A DNA stretch of 33,012 nt from Thermoplasmata archaeon (GTDB lineage: Archaea > Thermoplasmatota > Thermoplasmata > Lutacidiplasmatales > SKW197). Position 1 is the stretch's first letter. Each line of letters begins with the position of its first letter. The notes under the pieces are model-generated. The model searched no databases. It was not told the DNA's origin and was given only the letters and a program-made list of their open reading frames with translations. This document shows positions 8,705 to 17,374 of the stretch, piece by piece. The stretch spans positions 1 through 33,012 of the forward strand of contig JAVZCK010000023.1 of NCBI GenBank assembly GCA_038874435.1, given 5' to 3'. Both the position numbers and the translations under genes were made by a program.

Positions 8705-9815
8705 AACTGAATGCAGCCCATGAACCAAATAGATCCCAGAGCAAACCAGCTATGAAGTTAGCAGGGAATATTGTGATGCTTGTCACAAGGTTGATGATAC
8801 CCAAAGCAGAACATCTTACTTCTTCGCAAACCATCACAGAAGTTATTGCTCTCATTGTGCCGTCAGTCATCGCCATATACAACCCGAAACAGAGAAATAG
8901 TGCCACCAGAAAAAGGAGAGAATGCACAAGGGCAAAGCAGAACATTACTCCTGCAAACACAATGAAGCCGACCACAAGCATGTTTTTCCTTCCTACTCTG
9001 TCTGAAAGAATGCCCATTGGATAGGCTAAGGCGGCATAGGCGATGTTCATCAGTACATAAAAACCAACTTCCACATACACGGGCATCTCAAGAACCTGGT
9101 GGGATCGCAGGAGTAAGAAAGCAATGCTGAAATTGGCAATCCCAAACACTCCGATTGCGGCTACAAAGAATCTGAAGTTGGGAGGGAATTTTTCAAGCGA
9201 AAGCGAAAATTTTCTTGACTGTTTCCCCTTGGTTTCTCGCACGAAAAGAATTACGATAATTGCAGCAATGCCAGGCACTGCAGAAAGCAGAAATACCAGG
9301 CGATAAACATCCATCGCAGTTCCAAATGCTAGGAGCACAATTAGAGCAATTAATGGTCCGACAACCGCACCGCTGGTATCTAGAGCCCTATGCAATCCGA
9401 ATGCCTTACCTCGCTCACTTTCTTTAGACGAGTCAGCAATGATACCATCCCTTGGCGTTGTCCTTATTCCTTTTCCAACTCTGTCCACAACTCTAACGCC
9501 GAGCACATGAAAAGGGGAGGTGGCAAGGGCAAGCAAGGGCTTTGTGAGATTGCTTATAGAGTAGCCAGATAGAACAAAAATCTTCTTTCTCTTGAGTTTA
9601 TCTGCATAAACACCAGAGACAAGTTTAAGGAAACTGCCAGTGCTTTCTGCAATTCCTTCTACAATTCCAATCACAAGAGAGGTTGCACCAAGTCCAGCCA
9701 GAAAGAAGGGAAGCAAGGGTACAAGCATCTCTGTACTCATATCTGTAAGAAAACTCACAATTCCGAGCAGAATTATGTTGATTGAGAGGCCAGCAATCAC
9801 TTTGGATTTTGGCAT
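8628..9815 (-). CDS. major facilitator superfamily transporter
   Basis: This is a 395-residue, roughly 12-helix permease. Loop motifs typical of MFS are visible: GVYADKLKRKK between TM2 and TM3, and GILSDRVGRKN in the second half. It also has a long cytoplasmic signature around DRVGKGIRTTPRDG and AFGLHRALDTSGAVVGPL, seen in a large MFS_1 group of archaeal and bacterial exporters of unassigned substrate. The ATG at 9815 is chosen over the more upstream ATG at 9887 because a TATA box at 9838-9845 places transcription start at about 9815, implying a leaderless mRNA. The 3' end overlaps the convergent MMPL gene by 77 bp. It is transcribed divergently from the TPR gene. Confidence 0.88.
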   Translation of the reverse strand: MPKSKVIAGLSINIILLGIVSFLTDMSTEMLVPLLPFFLAGLGATSLVIGIVEGIAESTGSFLKLVSGVYADKLKRKKIFVLSGYSISNLTKPLLALATSPFHVLGVRVVDRVGKGIRTTPRDGIIADSSKESERGKAFGLHRALDTSGAVVGPLIALIVLLAFGTAMDVYRLVFLLSAVPGIAAIIVILFVRETKGKQSRKFSLSLEKFPPNFRFFVAAIGVFGIANFSIAFLLLRSHQVLEMPVYVEVGFYVLMNIAYAALAYPMGILSDRVGRKNMLVVGFIVFAGVMFCFALVHSLLFLVALFLCFGLYMAMTDGTMRAITSVMVCEEVRCSALGIINLVTSITIFPANFIAGLLWDLFGSWAAFSFSGILALASASLLAFSVNEVSSTPS

Positions 9816-9837
9816 TAGTGTTGCCAAATAGGTATAA

Positions 9838-9845
9838 CATATAAA
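9838..9845 (-). promoter_or_regulatory. TATA box of the MFS gene, leaderless start
   Basis: The minus strand reads TTTATATG, centred 27 nt upstream of the ATG at 9815. That is the spacing expected if transcription starts at the start codon itself. Confidence 0.65.
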
Positions 9846-9895
9846 GGATTTTGGATTGAATACTTTAGCAGGCCCTTTGTTCTTCACCTGTTAGT

Positions 9896-9903
9896 TATAT
9901 TTA
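9896..9903 (+). promoter_or_regulatory. TATA box of the giant TPR gene
   Basis: TATATTTA is centred about 28 nt upstream of the GTG/ATG pair at 9928/9931. A leaderless or nearly leaderless mRNA is expected. It sits back to back with the MFS promoter in the 115-bp divergent gap. Confidence 0.6.
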
Positions 9904-9930
9904 TTACCCTCCAAGTAATTGGTAAGGGTG

Positions 9931-12900
9931 ATGGCTAGAGTGGAAGAGATTGCAAAGGCAGTAAAATCTGTAGCACTATATCATAAAAAAGATATCCAGA
10001 ACGCAGAGGAACTTCTGAAGAGTGCTGACAGTTCAAATCCTGATACATGGATTTACAGAGGAAATTTGAGATTTGAGAATGGGGATTTTGATGGTGCAAT
10101 TAGCTGTTACAACGAGGCATTGAAACTTTCTCCTGAAAATGTAGCTGCTATGTATAACAAGGCAAATGCCCTCTTGCAAATCGGCAGAAATGAAGAAGCT
10201 CTGAAGATTCTTGAAAAACTTGTAAAACAGAACCCAGACATTGAAGAAATCTGGAACAATCTAGGTAATATCTATGCAAGGCGCGGAAAAATTGAGGAGG
10301 CAGTAGAAGCATACACTAGGGCCATTGACCTAAACCCAGATTATACTGTTGCGAGATACAACTTGGGAATGGTACTTGCTCAAAAAGGGGAATATGCTGG
10401 AGCCATAAACCAGTTTATCTATGTGCTAGAACGGGAGGCAATGGTCGAGGCATACTGTGCTAAAGCGTCATGTGAATATGCAATTCATGATTTCCAAGAG
10501 GCACTAGAGACAATAAACAAGGCGATTTCGCTAGATTCAAAAAATGTTGATGCATGGCTGTTGAGAGCCGCAATTCTGGCAGAACTTGAGCAAACAGAAG
10601 ACGCGTTCAGCACTTTGAAGGAGTGCATGAAAATCAATCCAGATAGACCAGAAATTTATTTAGCTACAGCAAAACTTGCAGTGAAGCACAATCGTCTTAA
10701 GACAGCAGAAGAATTTTTGAAGGAGGCTGTGGAGCGCAATTCTGACCATGTGGAGGCATGGGAACTGCTGGCGGATGTAGAATTCCAACTGGAGAAGTAT
10801 GATGCAGCGATTTATGCTGCAGAACGGGCAATTTCCATTCCGGAAAGTCGTGAACATCGGTGGTATTTGGTATATCTTTTAGGTTCTTCCTACTTTGAAA
10901 AGAAGGAGTTTATAGATGCAAGGCGGTATTTTGAGAGTTGCATCGAAGAGAATCCAGGTTTTGCTGAAGCTTATGTAAAGCTAGGTTTTACTCTGATTGA
11001 AACAGGAAAAAGAGAGGAAGGATTGCAACTTTTAGAGAAGGCAATGGAGATGAAACCAGACGACTGGCATGTACAATATCTGGTTGCCAAGGGGAAATTT
11101 GAAATAGGAGAGGTTGAAGAAGCCAGTCAGATTCTAGATAAATTACTTGAAAAAACTGCAGATTCCGCTGCTCTTTTGCTTATGGGGCGAATTCTAGTAT
11201 TGAAGGGAGACCTTGAAGAGGCAATCCTGATGTTCGAGAAAGCAATAGATAAGAATCCTGCAAATTTTGAGGCATGGTATTACAAGGGCAGGACTTTGTT
11301 TGAGAAAAAAGAGATAGAGAAGGCATCTGCCGCACTAGAGCTTGCCCTCCAGATTAATCCATGGCATTACAATTCTCTTTATTATCTCGCCCTTTCATAT
11401 GAAGAACAACAGAATTATTCGAAGGCCGCAGAATGCTATGAAGAAATCTTGAAGATAAGTCCAAGGGACTACCAGGCACTGTTTAATCTTGGGAAAGTGT
11501 ATTCTGGCATGGAAAAATGGGTGGAGGCACAGAACGCGTTGAAGAAAGGTTTAGAAGTAAAGGCCACTTATGAATGTGCTTTGCTGCTGGGTATTGTCTA
11601 TGAAAAACAACAAAAATTGGAGGAAGCAATAGATTATCTTGAAAAGGCAATAGAAATAAATCCATATGGAGATGAGGCATATTATGAAGGAGGCAAAACC
11701 TACATTGAGAAAAAGGAGTTCAAGAAAGCATTAGAAATGCTTGAAATGGCAGTAAAACTTACACCAAAAAATGAATACCTGAAGCAGCTTGGAATTGCTT
11801 ATCATCATTCTGGTAACTTTCCGAAGGCGTTGGCTATTTTTGAAAAGCTAGATGATATAGAAGCAAGGGTTTATGCTGCAGAATGTGCACTTGAGCTTGG
11901 AGAAGAGGAAAGAGCGTTGACATATTTACAATCACTTCCAGCGGACACAGGAATATTCAATGCCTGGATGCTTAAGGGAAGATGTGAGGAGAAACTTGGG
12001 AAACTAGAGGAAGCGCTCTATTCATATAGCAAGGCGATTGAGCTATCCCCAGATGTGGTCGATGGCTGGCAAGCAAAGGGAAATGTCCTTCTGAGGTTGG
12101 GAAGGGATGCAGAGGCACTGGAATGTTATCAGCATGTAATTGCGAAGGAGGAGCGAGAGGAGTATTTGATAAGAGTTGCAGAAATTCATATTCATCTGGA
12201 GGCGTTTGAAAAAGCATTGGATCTGTTGGACAGAGCTGAGAAATTACCCAATGTGAAAAAGGAAACATTGCTCTGGCTCAAGGGACTTGCCTATCTTGGA
12301 CTGGAGGAATTTGAGAAAGCAAAAGAGATGTTTGAGAGTTTAATAGCGAGCGAGGAAAAGCCAGAATATCATCTTAAACTTGCCTTAGCTTACAAGGGTT
12401 TGGCTGAATATAAAAAGGCCGTGGAACATTTTGAGCAATATCTGGAGGCAAAACCGGATGACATTGATGCCTGGAGGCAGCTCTCTGAATTCTATTATGC
12501 AATTGGGGAAACGGAGAGGTGCTTAGCAGCACTGGATAAGTGCATCGCGTTAAATCCAGAAATGTATGCGGCATGGTATAACAAAGGGACTGTTCTCTTG
12601 ATGCTGAAGAGGTTTGAGGATGCGGAGAAGGTATTGCTGAAAGCTGCAGAATTGATGTCCAATGATGCCAGAGTGTGGAATAATTTAGGCACGGTCTATC
12701 TTGGAATGGAGAGGTATCCGGAGGCTGTGAAGGCATTCGAATCTGCTATCGCTGTAGAACTTGGAAATTCGGAAGCATGGTACAACAAAGGTGTAGCATT
12801 GATGAGAGAAGGAAAACATGTAGAGGCAATTGAATGCTTTGATAGGGCTGTTTCCATAAATCCAGAGTACATAGACGCAATCTTCATCAAGGGGAGTGCA

Positions 12901-15900
12901 TACTTTGAGATGGGAGAGTGGCAGAAGGCAGCGGAGGTCCTTAGCCAGTTCCTCGAACAGAAACCAGAACATTTTGAAGCATTACTTTTGCGTGGTAAAT
13001 CATACCAGAAACTCGAGAAGTTCAGCGAAGCGAAGAGAGATTTTGTGAAAGCCATTTCAATAGAGCCTGCTCAGTTTGAACCCTACAAGTTGGCAGCTCT
13101 GGTCTCTTCCATGCTGTTAGATTGGGAGGAGATGGAAAAGTATGCTTCCGTTGCGGTTGAAAGAAATGCAGAGGATGCGGAAAGCTGGTATCTAAAGGCA
13201 GTAGCAGCACTGAATTTAGGGCAAATAAAAGCGGCAATTAAGTTCTGTGAGTATGCAGAAGAATTGGATAAAAAGATGATTGATGCGTTCTTTATAGAGT
13301 CGATAGGAAAATTGCTAGGAAATGACAGAAAAGGGGCAATTGAAGCAATTGAAAAATGTGTACTCGCAAACCCAGAAAGTGGGAGGGCAGCCCTAATGCT
13401 GGCCTCAGCCTATGCAAGGTTTGGAGAAAGAGATGAAGCATTGAAATGGTTTAAAAATGCAATTTTGATAGATAAGAGTGATAGAACCATTTATTTCATT
13501 GCAAAGTCATTGTATGAGTTTGAAAAATATCAGGAATGCATTGAACTGCTAGAGAGATTGAAGACATTGAATTCTCTATCCAATTATCTTCTCGGGCTTG
13601 CCTACAACGAAGTCGGAGAAAAACAGAAAGCCATTCACCATTTGGAAAAATCAGCTGACGAATTCCTCCCTGGAAAATTGATGTTAGCAAAGGTCTATTA
13701 CGATATTGAGAACTATACAGAGGCGTTGAAGGTACTGGAGGGTATTGAAACAGATGAAGCAAATAAGCTGAGGGGCTGGATTTATGGAAAGCTTGGAATT
13801 TGGGAAAGGGCCATTGAAGAATTGGCGAATCTAGCAAGAACGAGAGTGCTTGACGGAGAAAGCGCTTATGTATTGGCCCTTGCTTGTTTTTCACTTAATA
13901 GGATTGTGGAGGCGAAGGAATATCTAGAGATTGCAAAGGCGTCAATTCCCAGTGCAGCTGAGAATTGGCTATTGATGGCTAAATTGAAGATGTTGGAAGC
14001 AGAGATGATGAATTCAAACGAGTTAAGATCAGAAGCAGTTGGGTTATTCAAACGAGCTTTGAGTTTGAATCCAAATTCTCTAGATATTGTTTTTGAGCTT
14101 GCTAGGAATCTATTTGTGCTTGGGCGGGAGAAGGAAGCATTGGAATATGCAATGACGATTGCAAAGAGTCCAGATCTGAGGCATGTGCTTCTTGCAGCCA
14201 AGATTTTTGAGAAGAATGGGAGGCAGGAGGAGGCATTAGCCAACTACAAGCTCGTGGCAGAAAAATCAGCTAATCTGGAGAGCTTAGAGGGTTGTGCGCG
14301 CTGTTCTCTGAGTTTGGGCGATTATAAAGAGACGATGGAGTATGGGGAGAAATGCTTAGCGAGAAATGAAAAAAGTAGTGCGTTGCTTGCAGTGGCGATC
14401 GCGAAACTAGCATTGGGTACCAAGGATGCAGTGGAAATTACGGAGAAAGCGATAAAAAATGGTTATGTGGACGAGAATCTTTTGCTGGGCTATGGGAAGC
14501 TTCTTCTTGAAAACAATGAGGTTGAAAAGTTGGTGGAACTTTACACTCAACATGAGGAAAAGTTGAGAAGTGCTAAAGCAGGCGCCATCTGGGCAGAAGG
14601 TTATATGAGGAATGGCGAGTATCAGAAAGCCCTGAAAATTGTAGATAAATATCTTTTACAGAAAGAAGACGCGGCACTGTTGAAAATGAGGGGTGAGATA
14701 CTAGAGAGGATGGGAGATATAAATGAGGCAATTGTTCATTATGAAAGGGCATACCAGCTTGAACCCAATGATGTTGAAATCTGTCTACATCTTGCTAGAA
14801 TTCACTTGAGTCGTGGCAATAAGGCAAAAGCAAGGGAATTTGCAGAACAAGCAGTTGCGATTAACAGAGAATCATGCAATGCCTGGTATCTGTTGGCACT
14901 TTCTAGGGAAGGGGAAGAAAAAATTGAGTGTTTGGAGAAAGCAATGAAATTGGGGGGAGGCAGAGAAGTGCTTTTAGAGTATGGGAGGACACTTCTGGGG
15001 AAAGGAGATGTGGGAGGAGCGGCATCCTGTGTTGAGAAATTGCTGAGCATGGGCGAGGAAGATGAGATACTTTTACTAGCTGCAAGGATAAAGTTAGCAT
15101 CAGGTAAGATTGATGATGCTAGAAATCTGCTTAACAGGGTGGAGAAGGAATCTAGGGATAGACAGGTCCTTGAGGTGGAAATTAGGATGCTGGCAGGGGA
15201 TTATGAAAATGCAGTTAAGGTCTATGAGAAACTTCTAGATGGTGAGAAAAAATTAGAGTATCTAGTGGGACTCGCGAGGGCCTACAAGGGACTTGGGAAT
15301 TATGAGAAAGCAGGTGAGTTTTATGGTCAGGCGCTTGAACTTAACCCTGCAAATGAGGAGCTGTGGGAAGAGCTTGCAGCGGTCCAATTCAGCAGAAAAA
15401 TGTTTGAGAAATTAAAGAAGACACTTGAAAACTACATAAAACTGAACCCTCAGGAATACCAGCCCTATTACAATCTCGGGTTGCTGATGTTGAGTGATGG
15501 GGACTTAAAGGGTGCGGAAGATGCTATAAGGAAATCGCTTGCTATTGAGAAGGAGAATGAAAAAGGATGGAACGCACTGGGTAATGTCTATCTGCAGAAA
15601 GGCGACCTTGATAGAGCAAAGGACTATTTTGAGAAGGCAGTAGTGATAAATCCTGAATACTGGCGTGGTTGGTATAATCTCTCGCTTGTTTATGCCAAAA
15701 AGAAGGACATTGGGCAGGCACTCGCAACAGTCACAAATGCTGAAAAAATTGCTCCAGATAATCTTGAGGTTGGCTTACTGAAAGGGACACTCCTCCTCAG
15801 CCAGAAGAAAATCAGGGAAGGAGAAAGAGTATTTGAGAAACTCTATGCCAGGCATCCACAGAACGAGAAAGTGATTTTCAACTACGGTGTTGCAAAGATG

Positions 15901-16110
15901 CTCTCTGGTAAGCTTGAAGAAGCTTTATCGCTCTTTGAGAAGGCGATCGAGCGGAAAAAGGACTATGTTGAGGCATGGATGAACAAGGGCATAATTCATT
16001 ATCAGAGAAAGGACTTTAGAAATGCGGGTATTGCGTTTGAGACTGTGCTCTCCTACGATAGAAACAACAGAATTGCCAAAAAGTATCTGGAGGAGATAGA
16101 GGGGAAATAG
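9931..16110 (+). CDS. giant tetratricopeptide repeat (TPR) protein
   Basis: About 2059 residues consist almost entirely of 34-residue TPR units, an estimated 55-60 helix-turn-helix repeats. Typical units include AWYNKGVALMREGKHVEAIE, with the usual W4, G8, Y11 and A20 pattern and terminal P. There is no signal peptide, membrane helix or enzymatic domain, so it is a cytoplasmic superhelical scaffold whose partners cannot be read from sequence. The frame is intact throughout. The ATG at 9931 is chosen from the TATA spacing; an in-frame TTG at 9919 and a GTG at 9928 are alternatives. ftsZ starts 62 bp downstream on the same strand but has its own TATA box, so co-regulation is possible but not required. 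Some units, such as those around residues 1140-1330, are strongly degenerate. Confidence 0.92.
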   Translation: MARVEEIAKAVKSVALYHKKDIQNAEELLKSADSSNPDTWIYRGNLRFENGDFDGAISCYNEALKLSPENVAAMYNKANALLQIGRNEEALKILEKLVKQNPDIEEIWNNLGNIYARRGKIEEAVEAYTRAIDLNPDYTVARYNLGMVLAQKGEYAGAINQFIYVLEREAMVEAYCAKASCEYAIHDFQEALETINKAISLDSKNVDAWLLRAAILAELEQTEDAFSTLKECMKINPDRPEIYLATAKLAVKHNRLKTAEEFLKEAVERNSDHVEAWELLADVEFQLEKYDAAIYAAERAISIPESREHRWYLVYLLGSSYFEKKEFIDARRYFESCIEENPGFAEAYVKLGFTLIETGKREEGLQLLEKAMEMKPDDWHVQYLVAKGKFEIGEVEEASQILDKLLEKTADSAALLLMGRILVLKGDLEEAILMFEKAIDKNPANFEAWYYKGRTLFEKKEIEKASAALELALQINPWHYNSLYYLALSYEEQQNYSKAAECYEEILKISPRDYQALFNLGKVYSGMEKWVEAQNALKKGLEVKATYECALLLGIVYEKQQKLEEAIDYLEKAIEINPYGDEAYYEGGKTYIEKKEFKKALEMLEMAVKLTPKNEYLKQLGIAYHHSGNFPKALAIFEKLDDIEARVYAAECALELGEEERALTYLQSLPADTGIFNAWMLKGRCEEKLGKLEEALYSYSKAIELSPDVVDGWQAKGNVLLRLGRDAEALECYQHVIAKEEREEYLIRVAEIHIHLEAFEKALDLLDRAEKLPNVKKETLLWLKGLAYLGLEEFEKAKEMFESLIASEEKPEYHLKLALAYKGLAEYKKAVEHFEQYLEAKPDDIDAWRQLSEFYYAIGETERCLAALDKCIALNPEMYAAWYNKGTVLLMLKRFEDAEKVLLKAAELMSNDARVWNNLGTVYLGMERYPEAVKAFESAIAVELGNSEAWYNKGVALMREGKHVEAIECFDRAVSINPEYIDAIFIKGSAYFEMGEWQKAAEVLSQFLEQKPEHFEALLLRGKSYQKLEKFSEAKRDFVKAISIEPAQFEPYKLAALVSSMLLDWEEMEKYASVAVERNAEDAESWYLKAVAALNLGQIKAAIKFCEYAEELDKKMIDAFFIESIGKLLGNDRKGAIEAIEKCVLANPESGRAALMLASAYARFGERDEALKWFKNAILIDKSDRTIYFIAKSLYEFEKYQECIELLERLKTLNSLSNYLLGLAYNEVGEKQKAIHHLEKSADEFLPGKLMLAKVYYDIENYTEALKVLEGIETDEANKLRGWIYGKLGIWERAIEELANLARTRVLDGESAYVLALACFSLNRIVEAKEYLEIAKASIPSAAENWLLMAKLKMLEAEMMNSNELRSEAVGLFKRALSLNPNSLDIVFELARNLFVLGREKEALEYAMTIAKSPDLRHVLLAAKIFEKNGRQEEALANYKLVAEKSANLESLEGCARCSLSLGDYKETMEYGEKCLARNEKSSALLAVAIAKLALGTKDAVEITEKAIKNGYVDENLLLGYGKLLLENNEVEKLVELYTQHEEKLRSAKAGAIWAEGYMRNGEYQKALKIVDKYLLQKEDAALLKMRGEILERMGDINEAIVHYERAYQLEPNDVEICLHLARIHLSRGNKAKAREFAEQAVAINRESCNAWYLLALSREGEEKIECLEKAMKLGGGREVLLEYGRTLLGKGDVGGAASCVEKLLSMGEEDEILLLAARIKLASGKIDDARNLLNRVEKESRDRQVLEVEIRMLAGDYENAVKVYEKLLDGEKKLEYLVGLARAYKGLGNYEKAGEFYGQALELNPANEELWEELAAVQFSRKMFEKLKKTLENYIKLNPQEYQPYYNLGLLMLSDGDLKGAEDAIRKSLAIEKENEKGWNALGNVYLQKGDLDRAKDYFEKAVVINPEYWRGWYNLSLVYAKKKDIGQALATVTNAEKIAPDNLEVGLLKGTLLLSQKKIREGERVFEKLYARHPQNEKVIFNYGVAKMLSGKLEEALSLFEKAIERKKDYVEAWMNKGIIHYQRKDFRNAGIAFETVLSYDRNNRIAKKYLEEIEGK

Positions 16111-16132
16111 CGAGCTGTTCCACAGTAATCTT

Positions 16133-16140
16133 CTTATATC
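16133..16140 (+). promoter_or_regulatory. TATA box of ftsZ
   Basis: CTTATATC lies about 36 nt before the ftsZ ATG. A Shine-Dalgarno sequence (GAGGT, 16161-16165) lies 7 nt before the start, so the leader is short but contains an RBS. Confidence 0.6.
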
Positions 16141-16172
16141 TTTTTTCCTTTAGCTAGCAAGAGGTTGGAAAT

Positions 16173-17285
16173 ATGAAGTCGTTTATTGAAGAGGCGCTGG
16201 CAAAAACTGGTGCTAATGCAACCCCAGACCCAAGGCAGTTTTCAGATGAGATTGTGGATGAAGAACTGCGAGAGATGCTTGAAAAAATGAAAATTAATGT
16301 GAAAATTGTGGGTGTGGGTGGTGGTGGCTGCAACACTGTCACAAGGCTTTCGGAGGAGGGAATTTACGGCGCTGAATCTGTGGCCATGAACACGGACGCT
16401 CAGCATCTTCTCATCACCAAGAGCCAGCGAAAAATTCTGCTCGGAAGGCGCATCACAAAGGGGCTTGGAGCTGGTGCTCTTCCAGAGGTGGGAGAAGAGG
16501 CAGCAAGGGAGAGCGAAGATGAACTAAAGAAACTGTTTGATGGAGCCCATCTGGTTTTCATCACATGTGGGCTTGGTGGAGGCACAGGCACAGGTGCAAT
16601 TCCAGTTGTTGCCAAAATTGCAAAAGAACTTGGTGCCCTTGTAGTTGCTTTCGTTACCCTTCCCTTCCATGGAGAGGGCATGATGCGAATGGAGAATGCG
16701 GAGGCAGGGCTTGAGAAACTGAAGAGAAGCGCAGATGCCGTGGTCGTGATTCCGAACGACAAGCTGCTGGAGGTTGTTCCACGTCTTCCGCTCAACACTG
16801 CCTTTAAAGTCATAGACGAAATTCTTGCCCATGCAATAAAGGGAACAACTGAAATGATTACAAAGCCAGGGCTTGTGAATCTCGATTACAACGACTTAAA
16901 GACAGTGCTGAAGGATTCTGGACTTGCATTAATGGGAATGGGAGAGTCGGCAAATGTGGGAGATGCTAGGGCATTGGAAGCCATAACAAAGGCATTACAT
17001 TCACCTTTCCTGGATGTTGGTATTGATGGTGCCAAAGGTGCAATGATTCATGTCGAAGGCGGAGAAGACATGACACTGGCTGAGGCAGAGAAAATTGCCG
17101 AGGAAGTTCAGGCGAGGGCGAGTCCAACAGCAAGAATAATCTGGGGTGCAAGAGTAAATCCTGAGATGGAACATGTGCTCAGAGCCACTGTTATTGCCAC
17201 TGGTGTTGAGGAGAAAAAGTTCAGAGAGGTTGTTAAGGGAAAGAAGGTGGCAAAGGCACCACCTGGAATTGAGACAGTGAGGTAA
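16173..17285 (+). CDS. ftsZ: cell-division tubulin homologue FtsZ (FtsZ1-like)
   Basis: FtsZ polymerises with GTP into the division ring. The 370-residue protein has the N-terminal nucleotide-binding glycine loop (VGVGGGGCNTVTRL, about 46-59), the tubulin signature GGGTGTG at 135-141, and the T7 synergy loop NLDYND at 236-241 needed for GTP hydrolysis. The stretch NAEAGLEKL through VVIPNDKLL and MITKPGLVNLDY resembles the archaeal FtsZ1 subgroup more than FtsZ2. A 40-residue N-terminal extension ends in a helix (EELREMLEKM). The C-terminus is short and ends GIETVR, a possible protein-docking peptide. No second ftsZ or sepF is in the window. It has its own TATA box and RBS. Confidence 0.96.
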   Translation: MKSFIEEALAKTGANATPDPRQFSDEIVDEELREMLEKMKINVKIVGVGGGGCNTVTRLSEEGIYGAESVAMNTDAQHLLITKSQRKILLGRRITKGLGAGALPEVGEEAARESEDELKKLFDGAHLVFITCGLGGGTGTGAIPVVAKIAKELGALVVAFVTLPFHGEGMMRMENAEAGLEKLKRSADAVVVIPNDKLLEVVPRLPLNTAFKVIDEILAHAIKGTTEMITKPGLVNLDYNDLKTVLKDSGLALMGMGESANVGDARALEAITKALHSPFLDVGIDGAKGAMIHVEGGEDMTLAEAEKIAEEVQARASPTARIIWGARVNPEMEHVLRATVIATGVEEKKFREVVKGKKVAKAPPGIETVR

Positions 17286-17334
17286 AATTATCGAAACCAA
17301 ATTTTCAATCCGACTTTTCACTCATTTCCTTCCG

Positions 17335-17343
17335 ATATATATA
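17335..17343 (+). promoter_or_regulatory. TATA box of the intact NosD-like gene
   Basis: A run of alternating T and A ends about 32 nt before the ATG at 17375. An RBS, GGTGAG, lies at 17365-17370. Confidence 0.5.
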
Positions 17344-17374
17344 TATGTTCTTCTATATAGTTTTGGTGAGAAAA

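Noticed and set aside
8533-9024. 163-codon plus-strand frame across the MMPL-MFS junction
   Set aside because: It overlaps two recognised genes in other frames, and its Lys/Glu-rich translation is the out-of-frame reading of the MMPL tail.
9816-9887. Longer N-terminus for the MFS transporter (ATG at 9887)
   Set aside because: The TATA box at 9838-9845 lies inside this extension and predicts transcription start at about 9815, and the extra residues are not membrane-protein-like.
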